The notes beneath the pieces were generated by a model. That model was given only the letters and a program-made list of their open reading frames with translations, did not search any database and was not told the DNA's origin. Below are positions 39,658 through 49,325 of a DNA stretch of 64,000 nt, piece after piece. Each line of letters starts with the position of its first letter. Positions within the stretch are counted from its first letter, which is position 1. This DNA is from Desmonostoc muscorum LEGE 12446 (lineage in GTDB: Bacteria > Cyanobacteriota > Cyanobacteriia > Cyanobacteriales > Nostocaceae): NCBI RefSeq assembly GCF_015207005.2, contig NZ_JADEXS020000001.1, positions 2,604,001 to 2,668,000 of the forward strand, given 5' to 3'. Made by a program: the position numbers and the translations under genes.

Positions 39658-39911
39658 ATATCTTAGCTGGCACTAGTTGAAGTAAGAATTATACCTCAAA
39701 TTAGAATAACTAGCTAGATTTGCTGTAATATACAATAATTAAGTTTAACTGCTTGTGGATTTGATTTGAGTAAGCTCAAATATATTCTGATTTTTTATGT
39801 TTAAATATTGTGTATAACTTATAAATTATGGATAAACGCAGCAATTTATGCATTAAAACTGCTCTAAATTTAAAATAAAAGCAAGAAGCGAACTTTAGCA
39901 AAAAATATTTT

Positions 39912-41426
39912 ATGATTCCCCGTGTGAGAGCGCCAGAATTACCACAAAATTACTCGTGGCTCAATACTGATAAACCTTTATCTCTTAAACAAATGAAGGG
40001 TAGAGTTATCATTTTAGACTTTTGGACATACTGCTGTATTAATTGTCTACATATTCTGCCAGACCTGAAATATTTAGAACAAAAATATAAAGAAAGCCTG
40101 ACCGTTATTGGCGTCCATTCTGCTAAATTTGACAACGAAAAAGAAACCGAAAACATCCGCCAAGCTATCTTGCGCTACGACATCGAACATCCAGTTTTAG
40201 TTGACAGCGGTTTTCGAGTTTGGGAAGAGTATGCTGTGCGTGCTTGGCCTAGTTTAATGATTATCGACCCAGAAGGTTACGTGATTGGTTCTGTCTCTGG
40301 TGAAGGAAAACGTGACGTTTTAGAAAAATTGATTCAACAGTTAATTCAGCAACACCGCGAGAAGGGTACAATTAATTTTCAAGAACTTAGCTTGACTTTA
40401 GAAAAACAGCGCCAACCGTTAATCACACCCCTAGCTTTCCCTGGTAAAGTTCTAGCTACCGAAGGGAGTTTATTGATAGCTGATTCTGGACATCACCGTT
40501 TAGTGATGAGTAGCTTTGATGGCGAAATTCTTCACTTAATTGGTACTGGGAAATCTGGTTTAGTCGATGGTGCTTTTCACGAAGCACAATTTTTTGCACC
40601 CCAGGGAATGGCATTTGATGCAGAAAATCAAATGCTTTATGTTGCTGATACAGAAAATCATGCCCTGCGGCAAATTGATTTGCAGCGCCAGGTAGTAGAA
40701 ACTATTGCGGGAACTGGCAAACAAAGCCGCAATATTCATCCTCACGGTGGTGCTGGTTTAGAAACTGCGCTGAATTCGCCTTGGGATCTAGTGAAAGTGG
40801 GAAATTTCTTGTTCATTGCAATGGCGGGGGCGCATCAAATTTGGCAGATGGATTTGGAAACAAGCATCGTCAAAACTTATGCTGGTATTAGTGCAGAAGC
40901 GTGTATTGATGGTTCACTTGCCGAATCTGCGTTTGCTCAACCCAGTGGTATTAGTAATAATGGGCAAGAATTATATATTGCTGACAGTGAAGTTAGTTCA
41001 ATTCGCGGCGTTGGAATTGTAGAACCTTATCAAGTGCGGACTGTTTGTGGTAGTGGAGGTTTATTTGGTTTTGGCGATGTTGATGGACAAGGTGAAGATG
41101 TTCGTTTGCAGCACTGTTTGGCAGTGGAATACGCTGAGAATTTTCTGTGGGTGGCGGATACTTACAATCACAAAATTAAATTAGTCAGTCTTAGTGGTAA
41201 TTGTCAAACGGTTTTGGGAGATGGTATCGCTGGTTTGCAAGATGGACGGGGTAAGAAGACTCGGTTTTTTGAACCTTCGGGATTGAGTGTTATGGGTTCA
41301 TATTTATATATTAGTGATACCAATAACCATGTTATTCGACGTGTGGATTTGGATAGTTTTGAGGTGATAACGCTGGAACTTGTTGGGTTGTGTGCGCCAG
41401 ATGTTTGCATTCCGGCGAATTTGTAG
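39912..41426 (+). CDS. Thioredoxin-like/NHL-repeat protein (NHLRC2-type)
   Basis: 504 residues. Residues ~1-150 form a thioredoxin-like domain with active-site region WTYCCINCLHILP (Cys41, Cys42, Cys45) and cis-Pro segment VRAWPSLMII. From ~170 there is a six-bladed NHL beta-propeller with repeated (L)YVADTENHALRQID / LWVADTYNHKIKLV / LYISDTNNHVIRRVD units. The same arrangement is seen in NHLRC2 family proteins. The redox role is unproven. No signal peptide is seen, so it is probably cytoplasmic. The CCxxC form is kept as in this family. Confidence 0.88.
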   Translation: MIPRVRAPELPQNYSWLNTDKPLSLKQMKGRVIILDFWTYCCINCLHILPDLKYLEQKYKESLTVIGVHSAKFDNEKETENIRQAILRYDIEHPVLVDSGFRVWEEYAVRAWPSLMIIDPEGYVIGSVSGEGKRDVLEKLIQQLIQQHREKGTINFQELSLTLEKQRQPLITPLAFPGKVLATEGSLLIADSGHHRLVMSSFDGEILHLIGTGKSGLVDGAFHEAQFFAPQGMAFDAENQMLYVADTENHALRQIDLQRQVVETIAGTGKQSRNIHPHGGAGLETALNSPWDLVKVGNFLFIAMAGAHQIWQMDLETSIVKTYAGISAEACIDGSLAESAFAQPSGISNNGQELYIADSEVSSIRGVGIVEPYQVRTVCGSGGLFGFGDVDGQGEDVRLQHCLAVEYAENFLWVADTYNHKIKLVSLSGNCQTVLGDGIAGLQDGRGKKTRFFEPSGLSVMGSYLYISDTNNHVIRRVDLDSFEVITLELVGLCAPDVCIPANL

Positions 41427-41716
41427 AATGATACAGCGTATTTCAAGTAAATCAACACGGGTAGAGGCACAGCCATGTTCCCTACAATTATCTGTACCCA
41501 CCAAGTTACAATTTGCTGTAAGTTCACGCAGAGATGCAGAGGCCCAGAGTTTTTCTTTGTGTCTCTGGGTTTAATTTTGTTGTAGGGCGATTTTATTTTG
41601 TGGTTTGAATATCAGTATTTTCACTAGTTGATGTGAAAAATAACAGATTAAAATGGTTGGTTAGTTTAAATTCTCGAGTAGAGACTTCTTCATTTAGATT
41701 AACTAGTAGGATTAAC

Positions 41717-42160
41717 ATGAACAAGATATGCCAACTATTAGAATTTGATGCTGATGTTTTGTTATTTAATCAAGATACATATATTGTTAGCAGATTCAAA
41801 GAATTGATATCTGAAAGCTTTAATCATAAATTTCATACAGTATTAAGGGAACATCATAGTGATTTCTCGGTTTCAGGACTTTTTAAAATGCTGTACATCA
41901 ACGAAGTTAATTTTCAAGTTGAGGATATCACATGGCAATCTTCTAGTGAAGGCATAAACTGTCAAGTTTTCAGAGTTGGCTCTACAAACTGGCAAGCAGG
42001 GAAACTCAGAATAAAAGTATCTACAGAAATTGTTTCTGCATTAGCTCGTAAGGGAGGTGGTAAGCTGAACATTACTGTAGTGTTAGAATTTTATCCTAAT
42101 AATCTTAATGAACCAGAATCGCCTTTAGATGATATTCGTAAAATGATACAAACAACATGA
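41717..42160 (+). CDS. KGK domain protein
   Basis: 147 residues from ATG 41717 (MNKICQLLEFDADVLLFNQD), with AGG ~8 bp upstream; a longer frame from 41633 has no family resemblance at its N-terminus. The C-terminal part WQAGKLRIKVSTEI..VLEFYPNNLNEPE-SPLDDIRKM matches the pattern of the cyanobacterial KGK family (unknown function). It is convergent with the large FG-GAP gene, separated by a hairpin. Confidence 0.7.
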   Translation: MNKICQLLEFDADVLLFNQDTYIVSRFKELISESFNHKFHTVLREHHSDFSVSGLFKMLYINEVNFQVEDITWQSSSEGINCQVFRVGSTNWQAGKLRIKVSTEIVSALARKGGGKLNITVVLEFYPNNLNEPESPLDDIRKMIQTT

Positions 42161-42276
42161 ATATTACTACCTTATCCTGCTGTTTTTTAATTCGTTAAAC
42201 TCCCCTCAACTTAGTATCAAAACATGACAGATGTAGAGTAGTTAGCAATCTCCAGGATGTTGTTCTTCAACTCAAC

Positions 42277-42318
42277 TTGCCGAATTAATTAAGTATAAAT
42301 ATTTAATTAATTCGGCAA
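42277..42318. terminator. Bidirectional hairpin
   Basis: A perfect 16-bp stem TTGCCGAATTAATTAA / TTAATTAATTCGGCAA with a ~10-base loop between two convergent genes. No U-tract follows on either side, so termination is inferred from position. Confidence 0.6.
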
Positions 42319-42378
42319 ACATTTAAGTGAGCATTGTCATAGTTGAGTAATACAAACTCAAGTGCAGAATGTGGTCAA

Positions 42379-45300
42379 CTATGCTTGCAACAGAAAATTC
42401 GATGCTGTAAGAGTTGGCGCACCAGTTAGAGTTGCAAATAAACCACCACTGCCGAAACCAGCCGCGCTGCCATTTTGGTTGTAGAACAACTGCCCACTCA
42501 CAGAATCGTAGACAATTGTTGCCGTGCTAGTCCCCGCTAAATTGGTGATTTGAAAATCATTGGTATTACTGAAACCTATTCCCACAGCAGAAGTAATTGC
42601 ACTAAAAGTAGTCTTATCCAGTACAATCTTGTCACCTTCAGAACTGTTGAAATCAGTAATGGTATCTTGACCAAAAACAGCAGTAGTAAACTCACCATCG
42701 CTGTTGTAAGCGAAAAAGTCAGCGCCTACACCACCGATGAGAACATCATTACCTTTGCCACCCACAAGAGTATCATTACCTTGTCCACCGATGAGAATAT
42801 CATCACCTTCACCGCCCCGTAAGAGGTCATCGGCATTATTACCATTAATGATGTCGTTACCCCCTTGACCATTAATTACATCATTGGAGTTGTAAAAACC
42901 CGCGACATTATTGTTAAGGTCATTCAAGAAAGTGACGGTATTCTTGTTAAACAGATTAGTTTGAGTCGAGTTGGCATCGAAGACATCAAAACTATCAGTA
43001 ACGCTGGTTTGTCCATCAAACAGGATATTACCAATAGCTGGTCGTGAACCACGTGCTGGCAGATTATCCAGGTTTTCTAGTTGGAAGTTTTCCAGGGTAA
43101 CTTTCGTAGAAGCCGCATCTAAAAAGGTGAGTTCTAAGTTACTACCATTTTGAGTTAATTGCAGATTTCGAGCAGTTAAACCACTACCAATAAATTGCAA
43201 TGTATCCAGTTGGTTAATCACCGTTGCTGATGGATTTGAGCCAGTGCGTATTCCAGCAAAATCGGTGATGGTGTCATTGCCATCGCCAAGGCGGAAAATA
43301 AAAGTATCATTGCCATTGCCACCAACAAGAGTATCGTTGCCGCCATTGCCAGAGATGGTATCGTTGCCTCCACTGCCAGAGATGTTATCGTTGCCGTCAC
43401 CGCCAGAGATGTTGTCGTTGCCATTAGTGCCAGTGATGTTAGCACCAACTGCGATCGCAACACTAGCAGTACTACTGAGGTTCCCATCGCTGATGGTGTA
43501 GTTGAAGTTGGCATTGCCACTAAACCCATTAAATGGGGTAAAGACAATGAAATCATCTGCCGAGTTGCCCACAGTGCCGTTATTATTGAACACAGCACTA
43601 CCGTTGGTTGCACCAGTTACAGCAGTAATGTTGAGGTTATTGCTATCTATATCGGTATCATTAGCTAGCAGAGTACTAGTGAGGATGGTTACAGGAGTAT
43701 TAAAACCAGTAGTCAGGCGATCGTTGACGGCGATGGGTGCATCGTTGACAGGCTTGACGTTGAGGTTAAATGTACTAGTAATGTTACCGCCATTGCCATC
43801 GCTAACAGTGAAGTTGAAACTGTCAGTGCCGTTAAAGTTGGCATTGGGGGTGTAGATGAAGAAGTCGTCGCTGGGGTTGTCTGGAGTGCTGTTGTCGTTA
43901 AGTGTCAGTGTGCCGTTACTGGGGTTAATGAAGTCACTGATGGTTAACGTATCGACTTCTGCATCTGTATATCTACGTAGAATATTGCGAGCAAGGATGT
44001 TAACGGCAGTATCTTCGTTGGTGGTAGCCACAGTCTGAAAGCCAAACACCACGTAGTTCTTCCCTCCTCCACTTAATGTCAGATCACCGAAGCCATCGCC
44101 GTTAATGTCCCCCGCACTGCTAACAGAACGGCCTGAGAACTCACCTCTGTTACCGTTAATCACAAAACCGTTGCTGCCATTGAGGGACGAGAGGTTGAGA
44201 CTGGCATCAAAGCCACTACTCCTGCCAAAGACCACGTAGCTTGACCCTGCCCGAGACTGACCGTTGGGGTCGGCATCTGGTGCCCCGATAATCAGGTCAT
44301 CGAAGCCGTCGCCGTTGATATCCCCTGCACTGCTGAGGGAAATGCCTGAGCGATCATCTCTACCAATGCCGTTAATAACGAAGCCGTTGCTGCCATTGAG
44401 AGATGAAAGGTTGAGACTGGTATCAAAGCCACTACTGCTGCCGAACACCACGTAGCTTGACCCTGCATCACGCTGACCGTTGGGGGAGGCACCTGGTGCC
44501 CCGATGATCAGGTCATCTATGCCATCGCCGTTGATATCCCCCGCACTGCTGACAGAATAGCCTGAGAGGTCACCTGCGTCAATGCCGTTAATCACAAAGC
44601 CGTTGCTGCCATTGAGGGACGAGACGTTTAACCTGTCTCCAAAGCCACTGCTGCTGCCAAAGACCACGTAGCTTGACCCTGCATTAGGCTGACCGTTGGG
44701 GTCGGCACCTGGTGCGCCGATAATCAGGTCATCTATGCCATCGCCGTTGATATCCCCCGCACTGGTAGAAGGGAATGAGTCGTTATACCCAACAGCGCCG
44801 TTAATCACAAAGCCATTGCTGCCATTGAGGGACGAGAGGTTGAGTTGGGCGCTAAAACTACTGCTACTGCCAAACACCACGTAGCTCGTGGCACCACTTG
44901 CCCCGATGATCAGGTCATCAAAGCCGTCGTCGTTGATATCCCCCGTACTGCTGACAGAATAGCCTAAGCGCTCATTAATGCTGCTAATTACAAAGCCATT
45001 GCTGCCATCAAGGGTTGAGAGGTCGAGACTGACATCAAAGCCATTACTGCGACCAAACACCACGTAGCTCGTGGCACTACTTGCCCCGATGATCAGGTCA
45101 TCAAAGCCGTCGCCGTTGATATCCCCCGCACCGCTGACAGAGGTGCCTGAGAGGTCACCTTCATTTATGCCGTTAATTACAAAGCCGTTGCTGCCATCCA
45201 AGGAGGAGAGGTTGAGTTGGGCAGCAAGGCCACTGCTGCTGCCAAACACCACGTAGCTCTTCCCTGCAAAAAACTGCCCGTTGGGGCTGGCATATCTTGC

Positions 45301-46860
45301 CCCGATAATCAGGTCATCAAAGCCGTCGCCGTTGATATCCCCCAAACTACTAACAGAACCGCCAGCACTGTCATCACTATTTATGCCGTTAATCACGAAG
45401 CCGTTGCTGCCGTTAAGTGACGAAACGTTAAAACCTGAAACCTGGAGTGCATCATTGACTCCGTTAATAGTCAAGTTGACGCTAGCTGTATTACTCAAGC
45501 TGCCATTGCTGATGGCGTATGTAAAGCTGTCAGTCCCGCTTTCACCGACACCCAAACTTTCAAATGAAGCATTGAGGTCATAGGTCAAACTGCCATCAGC
45601 ATTAAGGGTAACTAAAGCACCAGAACTCAGGGTAATGGTAGTGCCAACAACAACTGTTTTACCATCGATAGCCGACACCGTTAGGAAGTTGCTATCGTTA
45701 GCTAAGACTTGTATGTTAACAGCAGTGTCTTCGTCGGTGGTAGCCGTGTCATTAACCGCGACAGGAGGTTCATTAGTAGGTGTACCAGATGCAAAACCAA
45801 AGACTACGTAGCTCTCTCCTGCATAAGGTTGACCGTTGGGGCTAGCACCACTTGCCCCGATAATCAAGTCATCAAAACCGTCGCCATTGATATCTCCTGC
45901 ACTGCTCACAGAACGGCCTGAGTAGTCAAAGCTACCAATACCGTTAATCACAAAGCCGCTGCTGCCATCCAGAGATGAGAGGTTGAAGACGGCACCAAAG
46001 CTACTGCTGGTGCCAAACACCACGTAGCTTGACCCTGCCCAAGACTGACCGTTGGGGGAGGCAAATGATGCCCCGATAATTAGATCATCGAAGCCGTCGC
46101 CGTTGATATCTCCTGCACTGCTGACAGAATTAACTGAGGAGCTACCAATACCGTTAATCACAAAGCCGTTGCTGCCATCCAGGGATGAGAGGTTGAAGAC
46201 AGCACCAAAGCCACTGCTGCTGCCAAACAACACGTAGCTTGACCCTGGATAAGATTGATCGTTGGGGTTGGCACCAGTTGCCCCGATAATCAGGTCATCG
46301 AAGCCGTCGCCGTTGATATCTCCTGCACTGCTGACAGAACCACCTGAGATGTCATATGTATCAATGCCGTTAATCACAAAGCCGTTGCTGCCATCCAGAG
46401 ACGAGAGGTTGAATTGGGCACCAAAGCCACTGCTGCTGCCAAAGACCACGTAGCTTGACCCTGCCGTAAGCTGACCGTTGGGGTCGGCACCACTTGCCCC
46501 GATAATCAGGTCATCGAAGCCGTCGCCGTTAATGTCCCCCGCATTGCTGACAGAACCGCCTGAGAAGTCATTCGCATCAATGCCGTTAATCACAAAGCCG
46601 TTGCTGCCATCCAGAGACGAGAGGTTGAGTTGGGCACCAAAGCCACTGCTGCTGCCAAAGACCACGTAGCTTGACCCTGCCGTAAGCTGACCGTTGGGGT
46701 CAGCACCACTTGCGCCGATAATCAGGTCATCGAAGCCGTCGCCGTTGATATCTCCGGCATTGCTGACAGAATTACCTGAGCCGTCATATCTATCAATGCC
46801 GTTAATCACAAAGCCATTGCTACCATTGAGGTCAGATAGATTTAAAACTGCATCAGCCAT
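42379..46860 (-). CDS. Giant FG-GAP / RTX calcium-binding repeat protein
   Basis: 1493 residues. There are twelve FG-GAP (integrin-alpha-like) repeats of ~72 residues, each with SLxGSNGFVINGI, a calcium loop DINGDGFDDLIIGA and SYVVFGSSSGF. Five repeats are followed by a VCBS/cadherin-like domain (DEDTAVNIQVLANDSN), then seven more repeats, two further cadherin-like domains, and two blocks of RTX nonapeptides (GGNGNDTF, GGEGDDIL, GGKGNDVL). No N-terminal signal is seen, so type I secretion by the C-terminus is likely. The ribosome-binding site AAGGAG is 12 bp upstream of the ATG. It is probably an extracellular adhesin or matrix protein. It follows the TIGR03032 gene by 73 bp. Confidence 0.93.
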   Translation of the reverse strand: MADAVLNLSDLNGSNGFVINGIDRYDGSGNSVSNAGDINGDGFDDLIIGASGADPNGQLTAGSSYVVFGSSSGFGAQLNLSSLDGSNGFVINGIDANDFSGGSVSNAGDINGDGFDDLIIGASGADPNGQLTAGSSYVVFGSSSGFGAQFNLSSLDGSNGFVINGIDTYDISGGSVSSAGDINGDGFDDLIIGATGANPNDQSYPGSSYVLFGSSSGFGAVFNLSSLDGSNGFVINGIGSSSVNSVSSAGDINGDGFDDLIIGASFASPNGQSWAGSSYVVFGTSSSFGAVFNLSSLDGSSGFVINGIGSFDYSGRSVSSAGDINGDGFDDLIIGASGASPNGQPYAGESYVVFGFASGTPTNEPPVAVNDTATTDEDTAVNIQVLANDSNFLTVSAIDGKTVVVGTTITLSSGALVTLNADGSLTYDLNASFESLGVGESGTDSFTYAISNGSLSNTASVNLTINGVNDALQVSGFNVSSLNGSNGFVINGINSDDSAGGSVSSLGDINGDGFDDLIIGARYASPNGQFFAGKSYVVFGSSSGLAAQLNLSSLDGSNGFVINGINEGDLSGTSVSGAGDINGDGFDDLIIGASSATSYVVFGRSNGFDVSLDLSTLDGSNGFVISSINERLGYSVSSTGDINDDGFDDLIIGASGATSYVVFGSSSSFSAQLNLSSLNGSNGFVINGAVGYNDSFPSTSAGDINGDGIDDLIIGAPGADPNGQPNAGSSYVVFGSSSGFGDRLNVSSLNGSNGFVINGIDAGDLSGYSVSSAGDINGDGIDDLIIGAPGASPNGQRDAGSSYVVFGSSSGFDTSLNLSSLNGSNGFVINGIGRDDRSGISLSSAGDINGDGFDDLIIGAPDADPNGQSRAGSSYVVFGRSSGFDASLNLSSLNGSNGFVINGNRGEFSGRSVSSAGDINGDGFGDLTLSGGGKNYVVFGFQTVATTNEDTAVNILARNILRRYTDAEVDTLTISDFINPSNGTLTLNDNSTPDNPSDDFFIYTPNANFNGTDSFNFTVSDGNGGNITSTFNLNVKPVNDAPIAVNDRLTTGFNTPVTILTSTLLANDTDIDSNNLNITAVTGATNGSAVFNNNGTVGNSADDFIVFTPFNGFSGNANFNYTISDGNLSSTASVAIAVGANITGTNGNDNISGGDGNDNISGSGGNDTISGNGGNDTLVGGNGNDTFIFRLGDGNDTITDFAGIRTGSNPSATVINQLDTLQFIGSGLTARNLQLTQNGSNLELTFLDAASTKVTLENFQLENLDNLPARGSRPAIGNILFDGQTSVTDSFDVFDANSTQTNLFNKNTVTFLNDLNNNVAGFYNSNDVINGQGGNDIINGNNADDLLRGGEGDDILIGGQGNDTLVGGKGNDVLIGGVGADFFAYNSDGEFTTAVFGQDTITDFNSSEGDKIVLDKTTFSAITSAVGIGFSNTNDFQITNLAGTSTATIVYDSVSGQLFYNQNGSAAGFGSGGLFATLTGAPTLTASNFLLQA
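44040..46850. repeat. Tandem ~216-bp coding repeats
   Basis: Twelve in-frame repeats with a period near 216 bp encode the FG-GAP units. Neighbouring units in the first five are almost identical at DNA level (for example around 46262, 46478 and 46694), suggesting gene conversion or slippage. The two blocks of repeats are separated at ~45430-45780. Confidence 0.9.
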
Positions 46861-46933
46861 TATTGTTGATTCTCCTTATTGTTTTGATTGCGTTGTTTGC
46901 CGACAGTAAAGACCTGAAATTTCACCTCCAGAC

Positions 46934-48028
46934 TCATCCCATAGTCACCAGGCGGCGAATTTCATCACTCTTAAAGCCGATCGCCATTGGACGACGCACC
47001 CCCGCTAGTGCCACTACGTCGTATAATTCCATTACTACCCCTTCCATTCGCAGAGAATGCACAATATCCCCACTCCTCAAATCAATCACCAGTAGCCCAC
47101 AGCGAGGTTCGGCGTTTTTTTGTTGCAATTTCTCATCTAGGGGCAACCCACTAAAAGTCTTGTTGTGCCTGGGTTGGGAAATTCCCACGATGGCAAAGTC
47201 GCCATGAAATGCACAACCGCGCATGTATCCCGGACAAAAAGCCACAGGTTCAAAGCTGCCTCGCTCCAAATCTACGTAGCCAAAATCTCCTGTACCAGAG
47301 TTGAGTAACCACAATTTGTCTCGATACCACCGAGGAGAATGGGGCATGGAAAGTCCCTTAAGTATGATCTCGTTACTCTCCACATCAATGACGCAACCAC
47401 CATCAGCCCGCCTGTCCCGCCATCCCTCAGCCACATCCGATTGACTGATAACGGTCACGTACCTGGGTTGACCATCTCGCATTGCCAACCCATTGAAATG
47501 ACACCTGTCTTCTGCCGCCAGTTTGCTAATAAATGGCGGTTGCCACAGGGGAATGAAACTGTGGGTTGGACTAACTTTAGCTAAACAGCTAAATAGGGTA
47601 TTGACAAATATCAGATTCTCTGAGTTATTTAACTCCCGTTCAGGAATTTTGCCGTTTGCCTGTGGGGAATTACTCAGGGCGATATCATGGATATCTAAAT
47701 CTCCCGTCACATAACTCATCTGCGGCAAATAGACGGCATCGTAGTTGTCGTGAATTTGTCCTGGTTGTAGGATGTTTTCAAAGCGCCACAGTTGATAAAG
47801 GGAACTCATATACAAAGTGCTGCCACTGGCATACAAACCCATGCAGCGTTCAAAGGTGCGCTCGAATACAGATAGTTTGCCGCTCGGTTGCAAGCCGATG
47901 AAAAATAATTTACCTGCTTGATAGGTGGTGAAAGCTAGGCTGAGATTCTGCTCCAACAGCCAAGGGCTAAACTGCCGTGAGGCATTCATTTCCAGACTAT
48001 TAGTTGCAGTTACAGGATTTTGATTCAT
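46934..48028 (-). CDS. TIGR03032 family protein
   Basis: 364 residues. Resembles the TIGR03032 family: N-terminal FSPWLLEQNLSLAFTTYQAG then KLFFIGL, central LPQMSYVTGDLDIHDIAL and FVNTLFSCLA, and C-terminal LWLLNSGTGDFGYVDLERG and FCPGYMRGCAFHGDFAIVG. A beta-propeller-like fold is expected; the function is unknown. No signal sequence is seen. It lies 73 bp upstream of the FG-GAP/RTX gene on the same strand, so co-expression is likely; the big gene also has its own ribosome-binding site. Confidence 0.85.
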   Translation of the reverse strand: MNQNPVTATNSLEMNASRQFSPWLLEQNLSLAFTTYQAGKLFFIGLQPSGKLSVFERTFERCMGLYASGSTLYMSSLYQLWRFENILQPGQIHDNYDAVYLPQMSYVTGDLDIHDIALSNSPQANGKIPERELNNSENLIFVNTLFSCLAKVSPTHSFIPLWQPPFISKLAAEDRCHFNGLAMRDGQPRYVTVISQSDVAEGWRDRRADGGCVIDVESNEIILKGLSMPHSPRWYRDKLWLLNSGTGDFGYVDLERGSFEPVAFCPGYMRGCAFHGDFAIVGISQPRHNKTFSGLPLDEKLQQKNAEPRCGLLVIDLRSGDIVHSLRMEGVVMELYDVVALAGVRRPMAIGFKSDEIRRLVTMG

Positions 48029-48659
48029 TTTTTCTACAGGGAGGAGAACAAAACGTGATTTCTTGCCGATGCTGGCTCCTTCTCATTCCCCCTTAAATTA
48101 TCTATCTTTTAAGTAAAATCACGTAACCTACTTCACCAAATCTTGAAGATGTGACTTTTTTTTAAGTCTAATACATCAGAAAAGTTGCATAAGCTGAAGT
48201 TTAACCTTCTCACAGATATATTTTTTTAACTTATGAAAAATTCGATATCTGCTGAAATTCTCTACGTTTGTTGACAAAAACCCATTTTCTGATTGCGCTA
48301 AAAATCATTATGTGATATGAAATTTTGCCGACGAAACATAAGTAAATTCTATCAACATCAAATAAAGATTAGGTTTACAGATTCTTTATATAATGATGTT
48401 AATCCTGAGAAATCGGCTCAGAACTCACATTAGCAAGACTTATCTCGCTCTCGTCCCTGTAGTGCTACAGCAGCATCAGCAGCTTCGCTAGTATTGCTAT
48501 GTGTCGCGCCAGCAGTTGCTTCGCTTCCTTTACCGAACCGCGCTGTTGCTGGTGAATCGCTTGGTGCAGTCCTGTGTGGACATTACTCGTGCGGGCAATT
48601 AATGAACGTATTGAAATAGAATCAACCTTAGATGATATTTAGATAATGATGCAAGCAAG
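48029..48659. other. Intergenic, possible gene remnant
   Basis: 631 bp between the divergent TIGR03032 and DUF952 genes. On the minus strand an open stretch without a start codon (48460-48637) reads SIRSLIARTSNVHTGLHQAI then HQQQRGSVKEAKQLLARHIA before a stop. It could be a fragment of a lost gene; I do not recognise it. The remainder is AT-rich. Confidence 0.35.
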
Positions 48660-49007
48660 ATGAAAATTATCCTCCACATCACTAAACGCCAACAATGGGA
48701 ACAAGCAAAAAACTTGGGCAGCTACCGTGCTGATTCACTGGATTCTGAAGGTTTTATTCATTGTTCTAAGTCAACGCAAATCGTTAAGGTTGCAAATAGA
48801 TTTTTTAATAATCAAAAAGATTTGGTTTTACTTTTTATTGATTCGGAGAAAGTTGAAGCTGAGATTCGGGATGAAGAGGCGGAAATAGGAGAATTATTTC
48901 CTCATATTTATGGGGAGTTGAATATTGATGCTGTGTATCAGGTGATTGATTTTGAAGTTGGGGAAGATGGTTTATTTAAGTTGCCGCAAGAAGTTATAAA
49001 TTTATAA
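48660..49007 (+). CDS. DUF952 domain protein
   Basis: 115 residues. N-terminal ILHITKRQQWEQAKNLGSYR and SLDSEGFIHCSKSTQI are the hallmark of DUF952, a glutathione-transferase-like small family of unknown activity. The FPHIYGELN motif is also conserved. The DUF4089 gene starts 32 bp downstream on the same strand. Confidence 0.88.
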   Translation: MKIILHITKRQQWEQAKNLGSYRADSLDSEGFIHCSKSTQIVKVANRFFNNQKDLVLLFIDSEKVEAEIRDEEAEIGELFPHIYGELNIDAVYQVIDFEVGEDGLFKLPQEVINL

Positions 49008-49039
49008 TTAACGAACCGCAGAGGCGCAGAGGAGGAGAG

Positions 49040-49228
49040 ATGGAAGGTGAAGGGTTTGATGTGGGTGAGTATGTTAAGCAGATGGGGTTATTGTTGGATT
49101 TGCAGATAAGAGATGAGTATTTTGATGAGGTGGTGGCAAATTTTGAGAGAATTAAGGCGATCGCTAATGTCGTAAATTCTTTTCCTCTAGCAGAAGAAAT
49201 TGAAGTAGCACCAATATTTGAACCATAG
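49040..49228 (+). CDS. AtzG-like (DUF4089) small protein
   Basis: 62 residues, helical: VGEYVKQMGLLLDLQIRDEY then FDEVVANFERIKAIANVVNS. It matches the AtzG-like/DUF4089 pattern; AtzG is a GatC-like small subunit that stabilises the AtzE amidase. The AtzE-like gene is ~730 bp downstream with a DUF4328 gene between. Expected role: assembly partner of that amidase. Confidence 0.75.
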   Translation: MEGEGFDVGEYVKQMGLLLDLQIRDEYFDEVVANFERIKAIANVVNSFPLAEEIEVAPIFEP

Positions 49229-49325
49229 TCGCTTCCAGAATTGGCTAATTTGTAGTAATTTTACTGAGTTTTAAGTATAAATGCAACACTAACATATTAG
49301 CCGACGATGCTATGGGAAAGATGAA

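Noticed and set aside
42550..46909. Many plus-strand frames opposite the FG-GAP/RTX gene
   Set aside because: They repeat with the same ~216-bp period and are antisense shadows of the FG-GAP repeats.
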